A stretch of DNA of 33,136 nt from Halomonas sp. (lineage in GTDB: Bacteria; Pseudomonadota; Gammaproteobacteria; Pseudomonadales; Halomonadaceae): assembly GCA_003553625.1 (NCBI GenBank), contig PWEV01000064.1, forward strand, positions 1 to 33,136. The letters are read 5' to 3'. The notes beneath the pieces are model-generated. The model saw nothing but the letters and a program-made list of their open reading frames with translations, was not told the origin of the DNA and ran no database searches. Position numbers and translations under genes: made by a program. Positions 8,244 to 16,728 of the stretch are shown piece after piece (the stretch's first letter is position 1; the number at the start of each line of letters is the position of its first letter).

Positions 8244-8672
8244 ATGACGACATATATCGTGGTGGCAGACGCAGCAAGGGCGCGGATCTTCACCCGCGAC
8301 GCGCTCAAGCTGGTTGAGCAGGACAGCCTCGTGCATGCGGCTAGCCGTCTGCATGAGGGAGACCTGGTGACGGACCGCGGCGCCGATGTCCATGAATCGA
8401 CCTCGAACTCGGCGCGCTCCTCCGGCGGAGAAAGCACTGCCCGTACCCATGAGGAGACGATCTTTGCCAAGGAGGTGGCCGAGCGCATCTATCGTGCCCG
8501 TGTCGACAACACCTTGGAAAAACTGATCCTGGTGGCACCGCCGCGCTTCCTGGGTCAACTGCGCGACAAACTCGACGGCCCCACGACCAAGCTGGTCATC
8601 CACTCCCTGGCCAAGGACCTCTCCAAGTCCAGCCTCGAGGATATTCAGGAGGCGGTCAGCGATATGCGCTGA
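8244..8672 (+). CDS. Host attachment family protein (Host_attach domain)
   Basis: A 142-residue protein of the Host_attach family, named for a Rhizobium protein linked to plant attachment but found widely in non-symbionts; its real role is unknown. The N-terminus YIVVADAARARIFTRD is the family hallmark, followed by a Ser/Thr-rich polar linker (about residues 45-75). An E-rich helix (FAKEVAERIYRAR) and the LILVAPPRFLGQLRDKL core resemble the fold of release-factor-like domains. No signal peptide is seen, so it is probably cytosolic. The ATG at 8244 has GGGAG five bases upstream; an upstream in-frame ATG (8175) lacks one. The leader holds a small hairpin (GCCGGA/TCCGGC, 8194-8214). The stop codon lies inside a hairpin, and an intrinsic terminator follows. 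Confidence 0.85.
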   Translation: MTTYIVVADAARARIFTRDALKLVEQDSLVHAASRLHEGDLVTDRGADVHESTSNSARSSGGESTARTHEETIFAKEVAERIYRARVDNTLEKLILVAPPRFLGQLRDKLDGPTTKLVIHSLAKDLSKSSLEDIQEAVSDMR

Positions 8673-8677
8673 CCGCC
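8651..8677 (+). terminator. Hairpin spanning the stop codon of the host-attachment gene
   Basis: A perfect 11-bp stem (GGCGGTCAGCG and its complement) with an ATATG loop includes the TGA stop codon. With no T run it is more likely a 3' stability or attenuation structure than a terminator. The true terminator is 24 bp further on. Confidence 0.5.
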
Positions 8678-8700
8678 TGGCGGTACTCCTTTCGGGATCA

Positions 8701-8732
8701 TCGGGTCCGGCGCCGCCGGGCCCGATTTTTTT
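8701..8732 (+). terminator. Rho-independent terminator
   Basis: A 10-bp stem (TCGGGTCCGG/CCGGGCCCGA, one G-T pair) with a CGCCG loop is followed by seven Ts. It ends the host-attachment transcript and stands in the convergent gap before the LysR gene. Confidence 0.9.
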
Positions 8733-8744
8733 CATGGCGGGTCA

Positions 8745-9671
8745 TCAGGGCACCGGCGGCAGGGCAATCTGGTCGCTGCGGGTGATGCCCGCGGTCATCT
8801 GTCGGCACAGCTTGAGGAATTCGCGCATGCCGGTGGCCAGGTATTTGTGGCGGTGCCAGATGAAGGCGAACTGGCGGCTCAGGTCGAGCTCCGGAGTGGG
8901 AATCGGCACCAGGCTGCCACGCCGGAAGGCGTCGCGCAGCGCCAACTTCGATACGCAGCCGATGCCTAGCCCCGACTCCACGGCGCGCTTGATGCCCTCG
9001 GTGTGCTCCAGCTCCAGCAGCACGTTGAAGCGGCCGCGGCGGTGGCGGGCCGCCTGCTCCAGGGTGAGGCGGGTGCCCGAGCCCTGCTCGCGCATGATCC
9101 AGGCCTCGTGCAACAGCCCCTCCAGCGCCACCGGGCCCCGGTTGGCCAGGGGGTGGCGCGGAGAGCAGAACACGGCCAGCTCGTCCTCTACCCAGGGCTG
9201 AGTGATCACGTCATCCGCTTCGCAGTGCCCTTCGATCAGTCCCAGGTCCAGTTCATGGTGGCGCACGCTCTCGATGATGGCGCGAGTGTTTCGAACGGCA
9301 AGGCGCACCCGGCTGCCGGGGAAGCGCTGCATGAAGTCGCCGATCAGCAGGGTGGCCAGGTAGTTGCCGATGGTCAGGGTGGCGCCCACATCAAGGGTGC
9401 CGATGCCCTGGCGACCGCGCAGCAACCCCTCCACCTCCTCGGCGCGGTCGAGCAGGGCCACCGCCTTGGGCAGCAGCTGGAAACCCAGGGCGTTGAGCTT
9501 CAGGCGCTTGCCGATGCGGTCCAGCAGTTGGCAGTCGAACTGGCGCTCCAGCTCGGCCAGGGCCGTGCTGGCCGCGGACTGGGATAGCGCCAGGACCCGG
9601 GCGGCCCGGGAGACGCTCTCATGCTGGGCCACGGCGACGAAGACCTCCAACTGGCGCAGGGTGAAACGCAT
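8745..9671 (-). CDS. finR: LysR-type regulator, FinR-like, divergent from fpr
   Basis: A 308-residue LysR-family transcription factor. The N-terminal winged helix-turn-helix covers about residues 3-62 (MRFTLRQLEVFVAVAQHESVSRAARVL.., SQSAASTALAELE). The effector domain follows, with GTLDVGATLTIGNYLAT and the LDLGLIEG segment. Divergent pairing with the ferredoxin-NADP reductase gene is the arrangement of finR-fpr in Pseudomonas putida. There FinR activates fpr under superoxide and other stress, so this assignment rests on both sequence type and context. The ATG at 9671 has GGAG nine bases upstream. The 161-bp intergenic region is AT-rich and contains a perfect palindrome (9707-9719), a natural operator candidate. 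Confidence 0.85.
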   Translation of the reverse strand: MRFTLRQLEVFVAVAQHESVSRAARVLALSQSAASTALAELERQFDCQLLDRIGKRLKLNALGFQLLPKAVALLDRAEEVEGLLRGRQGIGTLDVGATLTIGNYLATLLIGDFMQRFPGSRVRLAVRNTRAIIESVRHHELDLGLIEGHCEADDVITQPWVEDELAVFCSPRHPLANRGPVALEGLLHEAWIMREQGSGTRLTLEQAARHRRGRFNVLLELEHTEGIKRAVESGLGIGCVSKLALRDAFRRGSLVPIPTPELDLSRQFAFIWHRHKYLATGMREFLKLCRQMTAGITRSDQIALPPVP

Positions 9672-9706
9672 GGCGCAAGGCTCCGATGGTGTATATCAAG
9701 GCAGTA

Positions 9707-9719
9707 GATAAGTGTTATC
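9707..9719. promoter_or_regulatory. Palindrome in the finR-fpr intergenic region
   Basis: GATAA-GTG-TTATC is a perfect inverted repeat; a third GATAA occurs at 9738-9742. It lies 36 bp from the regulator start and 114 bp from fpr, in the only AT-rich part of this region. It is a plausible FinR operator. The role is inferred from position. Confidence 0.5.
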
Positions 9720-9832
9720 CATACAATCCATTTAACAGATAACGGCATTTCCCTTAGAATTCAATGCAAATATTAACCGCTTATTTATTCCCTTTAGGAC
9801 TAAAGCGCCCTTTGCGATATCGAGGAGTCGGC

Positions 9833-10609
9833 ATGAGCAAGTTTGCCCTGGAAGAGGTTCTCAGTGTCCACCACTGGAATGACACCCTTTTCAGCTTTCG
9901 CACTACCCGCGAGCGCAGCCTGCGCTTCAAGAACGGTCAGTTCGTGATGATCGGCCTGGAGGTCAACGGCAAGCCGCTGATGCGCGCCTACTCCGTTGCC
10001 AGTCCGAACTACGAGGACCATCTGGAGTTTTTCAGCATCAAGGTGCCGGACGGTCCGCTCACCTCGCGGCTGCAGCACCTCAAGGTGGGCGACCAGATCA
10101 TGGTCAGCCGCAAGCCCACCGGCACCCTGGTGACCGACGATCTGCTACCGGGCCGAAACCTCTACTTTCTCTCCACCGGCACCGGCCTGGCTCCCTTCAT
10201 GGGCCTGATCCAGGACCCGGAGGTCTATGAGCGCTTCGAGAAGGTGGTGCTGGTGCACGGTGTGCGCAGCGTCAGCGAGCTGGCCTACGCCGACTTCATC
10301 CAGAAGGAGCTGCCGGCCCACGAGTACCTGGGGGAGGAGGTCAGAGAGAAGCTGATCTACTACCCCACGGTCACCCGTGAGGAATATCCCACCATGGGGC
10401 GTCTCACCGACCATATCCGCAGCGGCAAGCTGTTCGAGGACACCGGTCTTCCGCCCATGGACCCCAAGCAGGATCGCGCCATGATCTGCGGCAGCCCCGC
10501 CATGCTCGACGAAACCAGCGCGGTGCTCGATGACCTTGGCTTCAAGATCTCCCCGCGCATGGGCGAGCCCGGCGACTACGTGATCGAGAGGGCGTTCGTG
10601 GAGAAGTGA
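9833..10609 (+). CDS. fpr: Ferredoxin--NADP+ reductase
   Basis: FAD enzyme of 258 residues passing electrons between NADPH and ferredoxin or flavodoxin, for oxidative-stress defence and Fe-S cluster chemistry. The FAD-binding RAYSVAS is at residues 51-57, the NADP-binding STGTGLAPF at 114-122, and GSPAMLDE stands before the C-terminal lobe. The tail ending in ERAFVEK is that of the short bacterial subclass (Azotobacter/Pseudomonas type). The ATG at 9833 has a strong CGAGGAG five bases upstream; the in-frame ATG at 9764 has none. It is transcribed away from the FinR-like regulator, which probably controls it. A hairpin shared with the convergent PII gene follows at 10658-10689. Confidence 0.95.
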   Translation: MSKFALEEVLSVHHWNDTLFSFRTTRERSLRFKNGQFVMIGLEVNGKPLMRAYSVASPNYEDHLEFFSIKVPDGPLTSRLQHLKVGDQIMVSRKPTGTLVTDDLLPGRNLYFLSTGTGLAPFMGLIQDPEVYERFEKVVLVHGVRSVSELAYADFIQKELPAHEYLGEEVREKLIYYPTVTREEYPTMGRLTDHIRSGKLFEDTGLPPMDPKQDRAMICGSPAMLDETSAVLDDLGFKISPRMGEPGDYVIERAFVEK

Positions 10610-10657
10610 CCCGGCTTCTCCGGAAACGACAAGCTTCCAAGGACAAGTAGAAAGAAG

Positions 10658-10689
10658 ACCGCCTCCGTGATTCTGACCACGGAGGCGGT
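10658..10689. terminator. Bidirectional terminator between fpr and the PII gene
   Basis: A perfect 12-bp stem (ACCGCCTCCGTG and its complement) with an 8-base loop. On the minus strand it is followed by TCTTCTTTCT, so it terminates the PII gene best; on the plus strand the tail GTCGTTTC is weaker for fpr. Confidence 0.75.
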
Positions 10690-10721
10690 GTCGTTTCAGG
10701 CTGGCCTGCCGCGTGCTGGGC

Positions 10722-11207
<486 letters not shown>

Positions 11208-12458
11208 TCATTTCTTGGCGACGCTGAACTCGGGGTAGGCTTCCATGCCGCACTCGGCCAGGTCGACGCCCTCATACTCGTCTTCCTCGCTGACACGGAT
11301 GCCCATCACCGCCTTGAGGATGCCCCAGACAATCAGGCTGGCGATGAAGACCCAGGCGAAGATGCCGACGATGCCGAGCAGCTGGGCGCCGAAGGTGGCG
11401 TCGCCGTTGGTCAGCGGCACAACGAGCAGGCCCCAGATGCCGACCACGCCGTGCACCGAGATGGCGCCCACCGGGTCGTCGATCTTCAGCTTGTCCAGGC
11501 TAACGATGGCGACCACCACGATGACGCCACCCACGCCACCGATCAGGGCGGCGCTCAGCGCGGAGGGAGCCAGAGGTTCGGCGGTGATGGCCACCAGGCC
11601 GGCCAGAGCGCCGTTGAGGGTCATGGTCAGGTCGGCCTTGCGGAACCACAGTTTGGCCATGATCAGGGCGGCAATCACGCCGCCGGCGGCTGCGGCGTTG
11701 GTGTTGACCAGCACCTGGGCGACGTTGTTGGCGGAGTCGATGTCGGAAACCTTGAGTTCGGAGCCGCCGTTGAAGCCGAACCAGCCCATCCACAGGATCA
11801 GGGTGCCCAGGGTGGCCAGCGGCAGATTGGCACCGGGAATGGCATAGATGCTGCCATCCTTGCCGTATTTGCCCTTGCGCGGGCCGAGAAGCAGCACGCC
11901 GGCCAGGGCAGCAGCGGCGCCCGCCATGTGCACGATGCCGGAGCCGGCGAAGTCGGAGAAGCCGGCGGCGTCGAGCCAGCCACCGCCCCAGGTCCAGAAG
12001 CCGGAAACCGGGTAGATGACCGCGGTCATCACCACGGCGAAGGCCAGGAAGGCCCACAGCTTCATGCGCTCGGCCACGGCCCCCGAGACGATGGACATGG
12101 CCGTGGCCACGAACACCACCTGGAAGAAGTAGTCGGCGCGCATGGAGTAGTAGGGGGCGTCATCGCCGCCGGCCAGCACCGCGTCGGCGCTGTTCTCGGC
12201 GCCCAGCAGGAAGCCCAGGTTCGGCAGGATGCCGCCCTCGGGGCTGGAGTACATGATGTAGTAGCCCACCAGCAGGTACATGGTGCAGGCGATGGCGAAC
12301 AGGGAGACGTTCTTGATGAGGATTTCGGCGGTATTCTTGGAGCGAACCAGGCCGGCCTCGAGCATCGAGAAGCCGGCGGCCATCCACATCACCAGTATGC
12401 CGCAGATCAGGAAATAGAAGGTATCGAGCGCGTAGCTCAGCTCTGTCAGTTCACTCAT
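11208..12458 (-). CDS. amtB: Ammonium transporter
   Basis: Inner-membrane trimeric ammonium channel of 416 residues. Eleven or so hydrophobic helices are apparent. The conserved Asp169 in FSDFAGSGIVHMAG, the first pore histidine His177 and the second, His336 in ISVHGVVGIWG, are all present, matching Asp160/His168/His318 of E. coli AmtB. The N-terminus (MSELTELSYALDTFYFLICG) lacks the cleavable signal peptide of E. coli AmtB, as in many other Amt proteins. A charged cytosolic tail rich in Glu follows the last helix. The ATG at 12458 has GGAGAG upstream. It follows glnK after 25 bp, the classical operon in which GlnK blocks the channel when ammonium is plentiful. Expression probably comes from the sigma-54 promoter in front of glnK. 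Confidence 0.96.
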   Translation of the reverse strand: MSELTELSYALDTFYFLICGILVMWMAAGFSMLEAGLVRSKNTAEILIKNVSLFAIACTMYLLVGYYIMYSSPEGGILPNLGFLLGAENSADAVLAGGDDAPYYSMRADYFFQVVFVATAMSIVSGAVAERMKLWAFLAFAVVMTAVIYPVSGFWTWGGGWLDAAGFSDFAGSGIVHMAGAAAALAGVLLLGPRKGKYGKDGSIYAIPGANLPLATLGTLILWMGWFGFNGGSELKVSDIDSANNVAQVLVNTNAAAAGGVIAALIMAKLWFRKADLTMTLNGALAGLVAITAEPLAPSALSAALIGGVGGVIVVVAIVSLDKLKIDDPVGAISVHGVVGIWGLLVVPLTNGDATFGAQLLGIVGIFAWVFIASLIVWGILKAVMGIRVSEEDEYEGVDLAECGMEAYPEFSVAKK

Positions 12459-12483
12459 TGCAGTCTCTCCAGACAGTGGGCAA

Positions 12484-12900
<417 letters not shown>

Positions 12901-12980
12901 TTAAATTCGATTAAAAACATGATGTTGATAAGTGTCGGTGTGCTTTCCGGCGGTGCCTGGTGGACGGGGGGCAGGGCTGG

Positions 12981-12997
12981 CGCACCGCGCTGGAGCC
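12981..12997 (-). promoter_or_regulatory. Candidate NtrC-binding site, proximal (glnK)
   Basis: CGCACC-N5-GGAGCC is a weaker NtrC-type palindrome (five of six and four of six arm bases). It is kept because its centre (12989) lies exactly 32 bp from the strong site at 13013-13029. Confidence 0.4.
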
Positions 12998-13012
12998 TGG
13001 TGGCGGTGCATC

Positions 13013-13029
13013 TGCGCCACCATGGTGCA
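13013..13029 (-). promoter_or_regulatory. Candidate NtrC-binding site, distal (glnK)
   Basis: TGCGCC-N5-GGTGCA differs from the NtrC palindrome TGCACC-N5-GGTGCA at one base. It is centred about 154 bp upstream of the predicted glnK start site, within normal range for an enhancer acting on sigma-54 polymerase. It also lies 72 bp before ubiK on the other strand. Confidence 0.6.
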
Positions 13030-13101
13030 TAGGCAGGGCATGCGTTCACGGCGGGCGATGGGTATCCTGTAGCTGGTATTTCACTTGATCAGGAGAGACC
13101 C

Positions 13102-13428
13102 ATGGTGAGCCATGACCGTATCGGCCGACTGGCCCAGCAGATCGGTGAGCGCCTGCAGGGGGCATCCCAGGCGCCGGAGGAGATGCAGAAGGGGATTCAG
13201 CAGGTGGTGAAGGGCGCCTTCGACCGCCTGGAGCTGGTCTCCCGGGAGGACTTCGACATCCTGATGGATGTCCTGCAGCGCACTCGTGCCCGTGTGGAGG
13301 CGCTGGAGCAGCAGGTGACGGCGCTGGAGACGCTGATCGAGCAGCGCACCGCCGAGGTGCCGGCGACGGATGCCTCTGGAACCGTGCCTCCCGAGGAAGA
13401 TGCTGGCGGGGGCGAGACCGGCCGCTGA
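13102..13428 (+). CDS. ubiK: Ubiquinone biosynthesis accessory factor UbiK (BMFP/YqiC family)
   Basis: A 108-residue protein of the BMFP (YqiC) family. UbiK assists aerobic ubiquinone synthesis by binding UbiJ and membrane lipids. The N-terminal amphipathic region (about residues 1-45) is followed by the family motif LVSREDFDILMDVLQRTRARVEALEQQVTALE, a trimeric coiled coil, and a short acidic, glycine-rich tail. The E. coli protein has 96 residues. The ATG at 13102 has AGGAGAG six to seven bases upstream. A possible -10 (TATCCT, 13063-13068) precedes it. It diverges from glnK and is followed by comM, the same order as in Pseudomonas. Confidence 0.92.
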   Translation: MVSHDRIGRLAQQIGERLQGASQAPEEMQKGIQQVVKGAFDRLELVSREDFDILMDVLQRTRARVEALEQQVTALETLIEQRTAEVPATDASGTVPPEEDAGGGETGR

Positions 13429-13494
13429 GCCTTGTGGGCAGGGCGTCGAGGGCTGGGCTAGCCTGAGGGCATTACCCTTGGCGAGGGAACGCCC

Positions 13495-14997
13495 ATGACG
13501 CTGGCGATCGTCCATACCCGTGCGGGCCTCGGACTCGAGGCGCCCGAAGTCCAGGTGGAGGTGCACCTGGCCAACGGTCTGCCGGGGGTGACCCTGGTAG
13601 GCCTGCCCGAAACGGCGGTGAAGGAGAGTCGTGAGCGGGTTCGCAGCGCCCTGGTCAATGCCGGATTCGATTATCCGCTGCGCCGCATCACCCTCAATCT
13701 GGCGCCAGCCGACCTGCCCAAGGAGGGCGGTCGCTTCGATCTGCCCATCGCTCTGGGATTGCTGCTGGCTTCCGGGCAGCTCCCTCCCGATGCTTTAAAG
13801 GACACCGAGAGCGTCGGCGAATTGGCCCTGGATGGCGGTCTGCGTCCGATCGCAGGCGTGCTGCCCCTGGCCCTGGCCACTCGACGCGCCGGGCGCCGGC
13901 TGATCGTCCCCCGGGCCAACGCCGATGAGGCGGCGCTCGCCGGCGATCTCGAGGTGCTGCCCGCCGACCATCTGCTGGAGGTGGTCGCCCACCTGCTGGG
14001 GCAGACGCCCATTGCCCCCCACCGACTGCTGCGTCCCCCGACGGCATCCACATCATTGCCCGACCTCGCCGAGGTGCGCGGTCAGTACCAGGCCCGCCGT
14101 GCCCTGGAGGTAGCCGCCGCGGGATCCCACAACCTGCTGTTCGCCGGACCACCGGGCACCGGCAAGACCATGCTGGCAAGCCGCCTGCCGGGCATCCTGC
14201 CGCCGCTTACCGACGAGGAAGCCCTGGAGGTGGCGGCGGTGCGCTCTGTGAGCGGGCTGCCCCTGGACGCCGAGTGGGGGCGGCGGCCGTTCCGTGCACC
14301 GCACCACACGGCGAGCGCCGTGGCCCTGGTGGGCGGCGGCTCGAAGCCCCGTCCCGGGGAGATCTCGCTGGCCCACCACGGGGTGCTGTTCCTCGACGAA
14401 CTGCCGGAGTTCTCGCGTCATGTCCTTGAGGTCATGCGCGAACCCATGGAATCGGGCCAGATTCATATCGCCCGGGCTAGCCATCAGCGTCGCTTCCCGG
14501 CCCGCTTTCAGCTGGTAGCGGCCATGAATCCCTGTCCCTGCGGCCACCTGGGTGATCCTCGTCAGACCTGCCACTGCACGGCGGCCCAGATACAGCGCTA
14601 TCAGGCGAGACTCTCGGGTCCGCTGCTCGACCGTATTGACCTGCAGGTGGAGGTGCCGGCGCTGCCGCCGGAGCAGCTCACCGCGGCCACTCCGGGGGAA
14701 TCCTCGGCGGTAGTTCGCAGGCGTGTGGTGTCGGCCCGTGAGCGCCAGCTGATGCGAGGCGCGCTCAACGCTCATCTGGCGGGGCGGGAGCTCGAGGCAG
14801 CCTGCGATCTGAGCGTCGCCGATCGCGCCTGGCTGGCGCAGGTGCTTGAGCGTCTCAGGCTATCGGCGCGGGCCTACCACCGGGTGCTGCGGGTCGCGCT
14901 GACCCTGGCCGATCTAGCGGGTGAGCCGAAACCGGCCCGTGAGCAGTTGATCGAGGCGATCGGCTATCGCCAGCTGGATCGATTGCTCAAGGGGTGA
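13495..14997 (+). CDS. comM: Magnesium chelatase-like AAA+ ATPase ComM (YifB)
   Basis: Hexameric AAA+ helicase that promotes branch migration during natural transformation in competent species; homologues occur in many non-competent bacteria. The 500-residue protein begins with the ChlI-like N-terminal domain (PGVTLVGLPETAVKESRERVRSAL, DLPKEGGRFDLPIALG). Then comes the Mg_chelatase AAA+ core with Walker A GPPGTGKT (218-225), RPFRAPHHT and Walker B GVLFLDELPEF (Asp301, Glu302). Cysteine-containing NPCPCGHLGDP and CHC segments follow, then sensor/arginine region SGPLLDRIDLQVEVP, and a C-terminal helical domain (LSARAYHRVLRVALTLADL). The ATG at 13495 has GAGGGAA upstream. It is transcribed after ubiK, 66 bp away. 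Confidence 0.95.
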   Translation: MTLAIVHTRAGLGLEAPEVQVEVHLANGLPGVTLVGLPETAVKESRERVRSALVNAGFDYPLRRITLNLAPADLPKEGGRFDLPIALGLLLASGQLPPDALKDTESVGELALDGGLRPIAGVLPLALATRRAGRRLIVPRANADEAALAGDLEVLPADHLLEVVAHLLGQTPIAPHRLLRPPTASTSLPDLAEVRGQYQARRALEVAAAGSHNLLFAGPPGTGKTMLASRLPGILPPLTDEEALEVAAVRSVSGLPLDAEWGRRPFRAPHHTASAVALVGGGSKPRPGEISLAHHGVLFLDELPEFSRHVLEVMREPMESGQIHIARASHQRRFPARFQLVAAMNPCPCGHLGDPRQTCHCTAAQIQRYQARLSGPLLDRIDLQVEVPALPPEQLTAATPGESSAVVRRRVVSARERQLMRGALNAHLAGRELEAACDLSVADRAWLAQVLERLRLSARAYHRVLRVALTLADLAGEPKPAREQLIEAIGYRQLDRLLKG

Positions 14998-15019
14998 ATG
15001 GTGAGCCGCCGGGGGCGAG

Positions 15020-15511
15020 CTAGAGTGCCGAGGCGTCCAGGGCGCCCTGCAGGCTCTCCTCCCACATCACCGGCTCGCTGTCCGGGCGGCGCAGGACGAG
15101 GGTCAGCCGGTAGGGGAGAAGCTCCCTGTCCGAGAGGCGCAGCCGGGGGCCGTCGGCCATCAGGCGGCTCTCCAGGCGCCATTGGTTGGCGCCGCCCCCT
15201 GTCCCCATGCTCTCGGTCCAGTCCAGCACCTGGGGGCCATCGTTCACCGCCAGCAGTGCCCGGGTCAGGCTCTCACGGAAGCGCTCCTGGCTGACGCCGA
15301 GTTCGCCGTTCACCTCGGGGTTGGCCAGCAGCAGTACCTGGTCGCCGGGCGGACGCGGCAGGGCGGGCGCCTCCATCACGCGGTTGGCGGCACGTTCGCC
15401 CAGGTTGAGCAGCGCCTGTCGCAGGGTCTCGGGGCGGTCGGGCGCGGCGGCACAGCCGATCAGCAGCATTGGCAGCAGCAGGGCCAGCGGGGAGAGGCGG
15501 CGAGCGTTCAT
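15020..15511 (-). CDS. Putative outer-membrane lipoprotein, LpoB-like pattern
   Basis: A 163-residue lipoprotein: basic N-terminus, hydrophobic core and lipobox LIGC with the acylated cysteine at position 20. The residue after it is alanine, so outer-membrane sorting is likely. The mature part has a helix (TLRQALLNLGERAANRVM), then a strand-like LLLANPEVNGELGVSQERFRESLTRALL. This order recalls penicillin-binding-protein activator LpoB (..N.T.. followed by F...L..AL), but similarity is too low for more than a suggestion. The ATG overlaps the stop of the upstream hydrolase gene as ATGA, so the two are translationally coupled. The gene ends tail-to-tail with comM, 22 bp away. Confidence 0.75.
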   Translation of the reverse strand: MNARRLSPLALLLPMLLIGCAAAPDRPETLRQALLNLGERAANRVMEAPALPRPPGDQVLLLANPEVNGELGVSQERFRESLTRALLAVNDGPQVLDWTESMGTGGGANQWRLESRLMADGPRLRLSDRELLPYRLTLVLRRPDSEPVMWEESLQGALDASAL

Positions 15512-16494
15512 GGGGTGTCGGTCTCCTGACGGGAGGCGGCGGGCTCCAGGGAGTCGATGAAGTGGTCGAGGGTCTCGAAGAGCGCCTGGCGGATCGGTTC
15601 GGCCTCGTTGACCAGGTGGTGTCGCGCCTCGGGGTGGCGGTGGATCTCGGCGTTGGGGAACTTGCGCTCCAGCACGGCCAGGTTCCACTCCCAGTCCACC
15701 GTCAGGTCCTGTTCGCCCTGCAGGATCAGGGTCTTCACCGGATTGGGGGGCAGGGCAAGCAGCTGCGGCATCCAGCGGCGCATGGCGCTGACCCAGCCGA
15801 TGGCGACGCGGTCGGCCTGCAGTGGGTCGCCGTCGCGCAGAAAGTCGGCGAAGTCGTTGTCGGTGGAGTTGGCGCGGAACTTGCGGGGGATGGAGCGCAC
15901 GAAGGGGCCCACCAGGAGGTGCAGCCAGCTTGACTGGTTCCAGCCCCAGGGGCGCACCAGCGGTGCCAGCAGCGCCAGGCCGGCCCAGTGGCCGTCGTCA
16001 CCGCGGGTCAATGCATCGGTGGCCAGTATCGCCGCCCCGGTGCTCTGGCCCACGCCGATCCATGGGCGTGGGGCCAGGTTTCTCTCCTCCAGATGCTGCT
16101 GAAGGGCGCGCAGGCAGCCGCCGTAGTCGTCGAAGTCGTCGATGGTGGCGCGAGCTCCGCTGGAGAGGCCGTGCCCCGGCAGATCCCACAGCACTACCCG
16201 CCAGTTGCGGTCGAGCAGGCGCTCCAGCAGGTGGCGGTAGAGCCCCAGATGGTCGAAGTAGCCGTGCACCACGAAGGCGGTGCCGACAGGCTCGGCGGGA
16301 CTCCATATCTGAGTCCATAGGCGAAAGTTGCAGGCCTCCACATAGCCCACGTGCAGCCCCACATGCTCGATGAGCAGGGGCGCCAGGCCGTAGTGGCCCA
16401 GGTAGCGTTCCAGGTGATCATCGCCGAGCTCCGCCGCGGCCGGTGTGATGAGCCGGACGGGACCCAGCGCCTGCAGTGGGGTGAAGTCGCTCAT
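15508..16494 (-). CDS. Alpha/beta hydrolase (monoacylglycerol lipase-like)
   Basis: A 328-residue serine hydrolase with no signal peptide. The oxyanion-side HGYFDHLGLYRHL (from His78) is followed by the nucleophile elbow GQSTG (149-153, Ser151). The likely acid is Asp263 in GEQDLTVD and the histidine is at 292-293 (ARHHLVNEAEP). The pattern fits Hydrolase_4, the lysophospholipase/monoacylglycerol lipase group; the substrate is unknown. The ATG at 16494 has GGAGG six to seven bases upstream. Its stop overlaps the lipoprotein ATG, giving a two-gene operon. A link to envelope lipids or peptidoglycan is only inference. Confidence 0.88.
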   Translation of the reverse strand: MSDFTPLQALGPVRLITPAAAELGDDHLERYLGHYGLAPLLIEHVGLHVGYVEACNFRLWTQIWSPAEPVGTAFVVHGYFDHLGLYRHLLERLLDRNWRVVLWDLPGHGLSSGARATIDDFDDYGGCLRALQQHLEERNLAPRPWIGVGQSTGAAILATDALTRGDDGHWAGLALLAPLVRPWGWNQSSWLHLLVGPFVRSIPRKFRANSTDNDFADFLRDGDPLQADRVAIGWVSAMRRWMPQLLALPPNPVKTLILQGEQDLTVDWEWNLAVLERKFPNAEIHRHPEARHHLVNEAEPIRQALFETLDHFIDSLEPAASRQETDTP

Positions 16495-16625
16495 CGTATC
16501 CTCCGGGGCGCACGGCAATGCTAGCCCCAAGTATGGTTCGACACCATGTAAAGCGGGCGCCTTGACTGCCCCTGCCTTATCTTTTGGTCTAGCTGCGTGC
16601 GATCCCGATGCTTTGCGGGTTTACA

Positions 16626-16644
16626 TGTGGAAGTATTTTCCACA
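16626..16644 (+). promoter_or_regulatory. IclR-box-like palindrome upstream of glcB
   Basis: TGTGGAA-GTATT-TTCCACA is a perfect 7-bp inverted repeat about 85 bp before glcB. Its inner 15 bases, TGGAAGTATTTTCCA, agree with the E. coli IclR box TGGAAATNATTTCCA at all but two defined positions. A GlcC-type or other regulator is an alternative. It is also AT-rich amid GC-rich surroundings. Confidence 0.55.
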
Positions 16645-16728
16645 AAATCGAAGTCACGCAGTCACTTCACCCCTGTCCCGGCAGCCTGGCATGCGACCCG
16701 CTGGCTGCCAAGCAAGAGGAGATCCACC

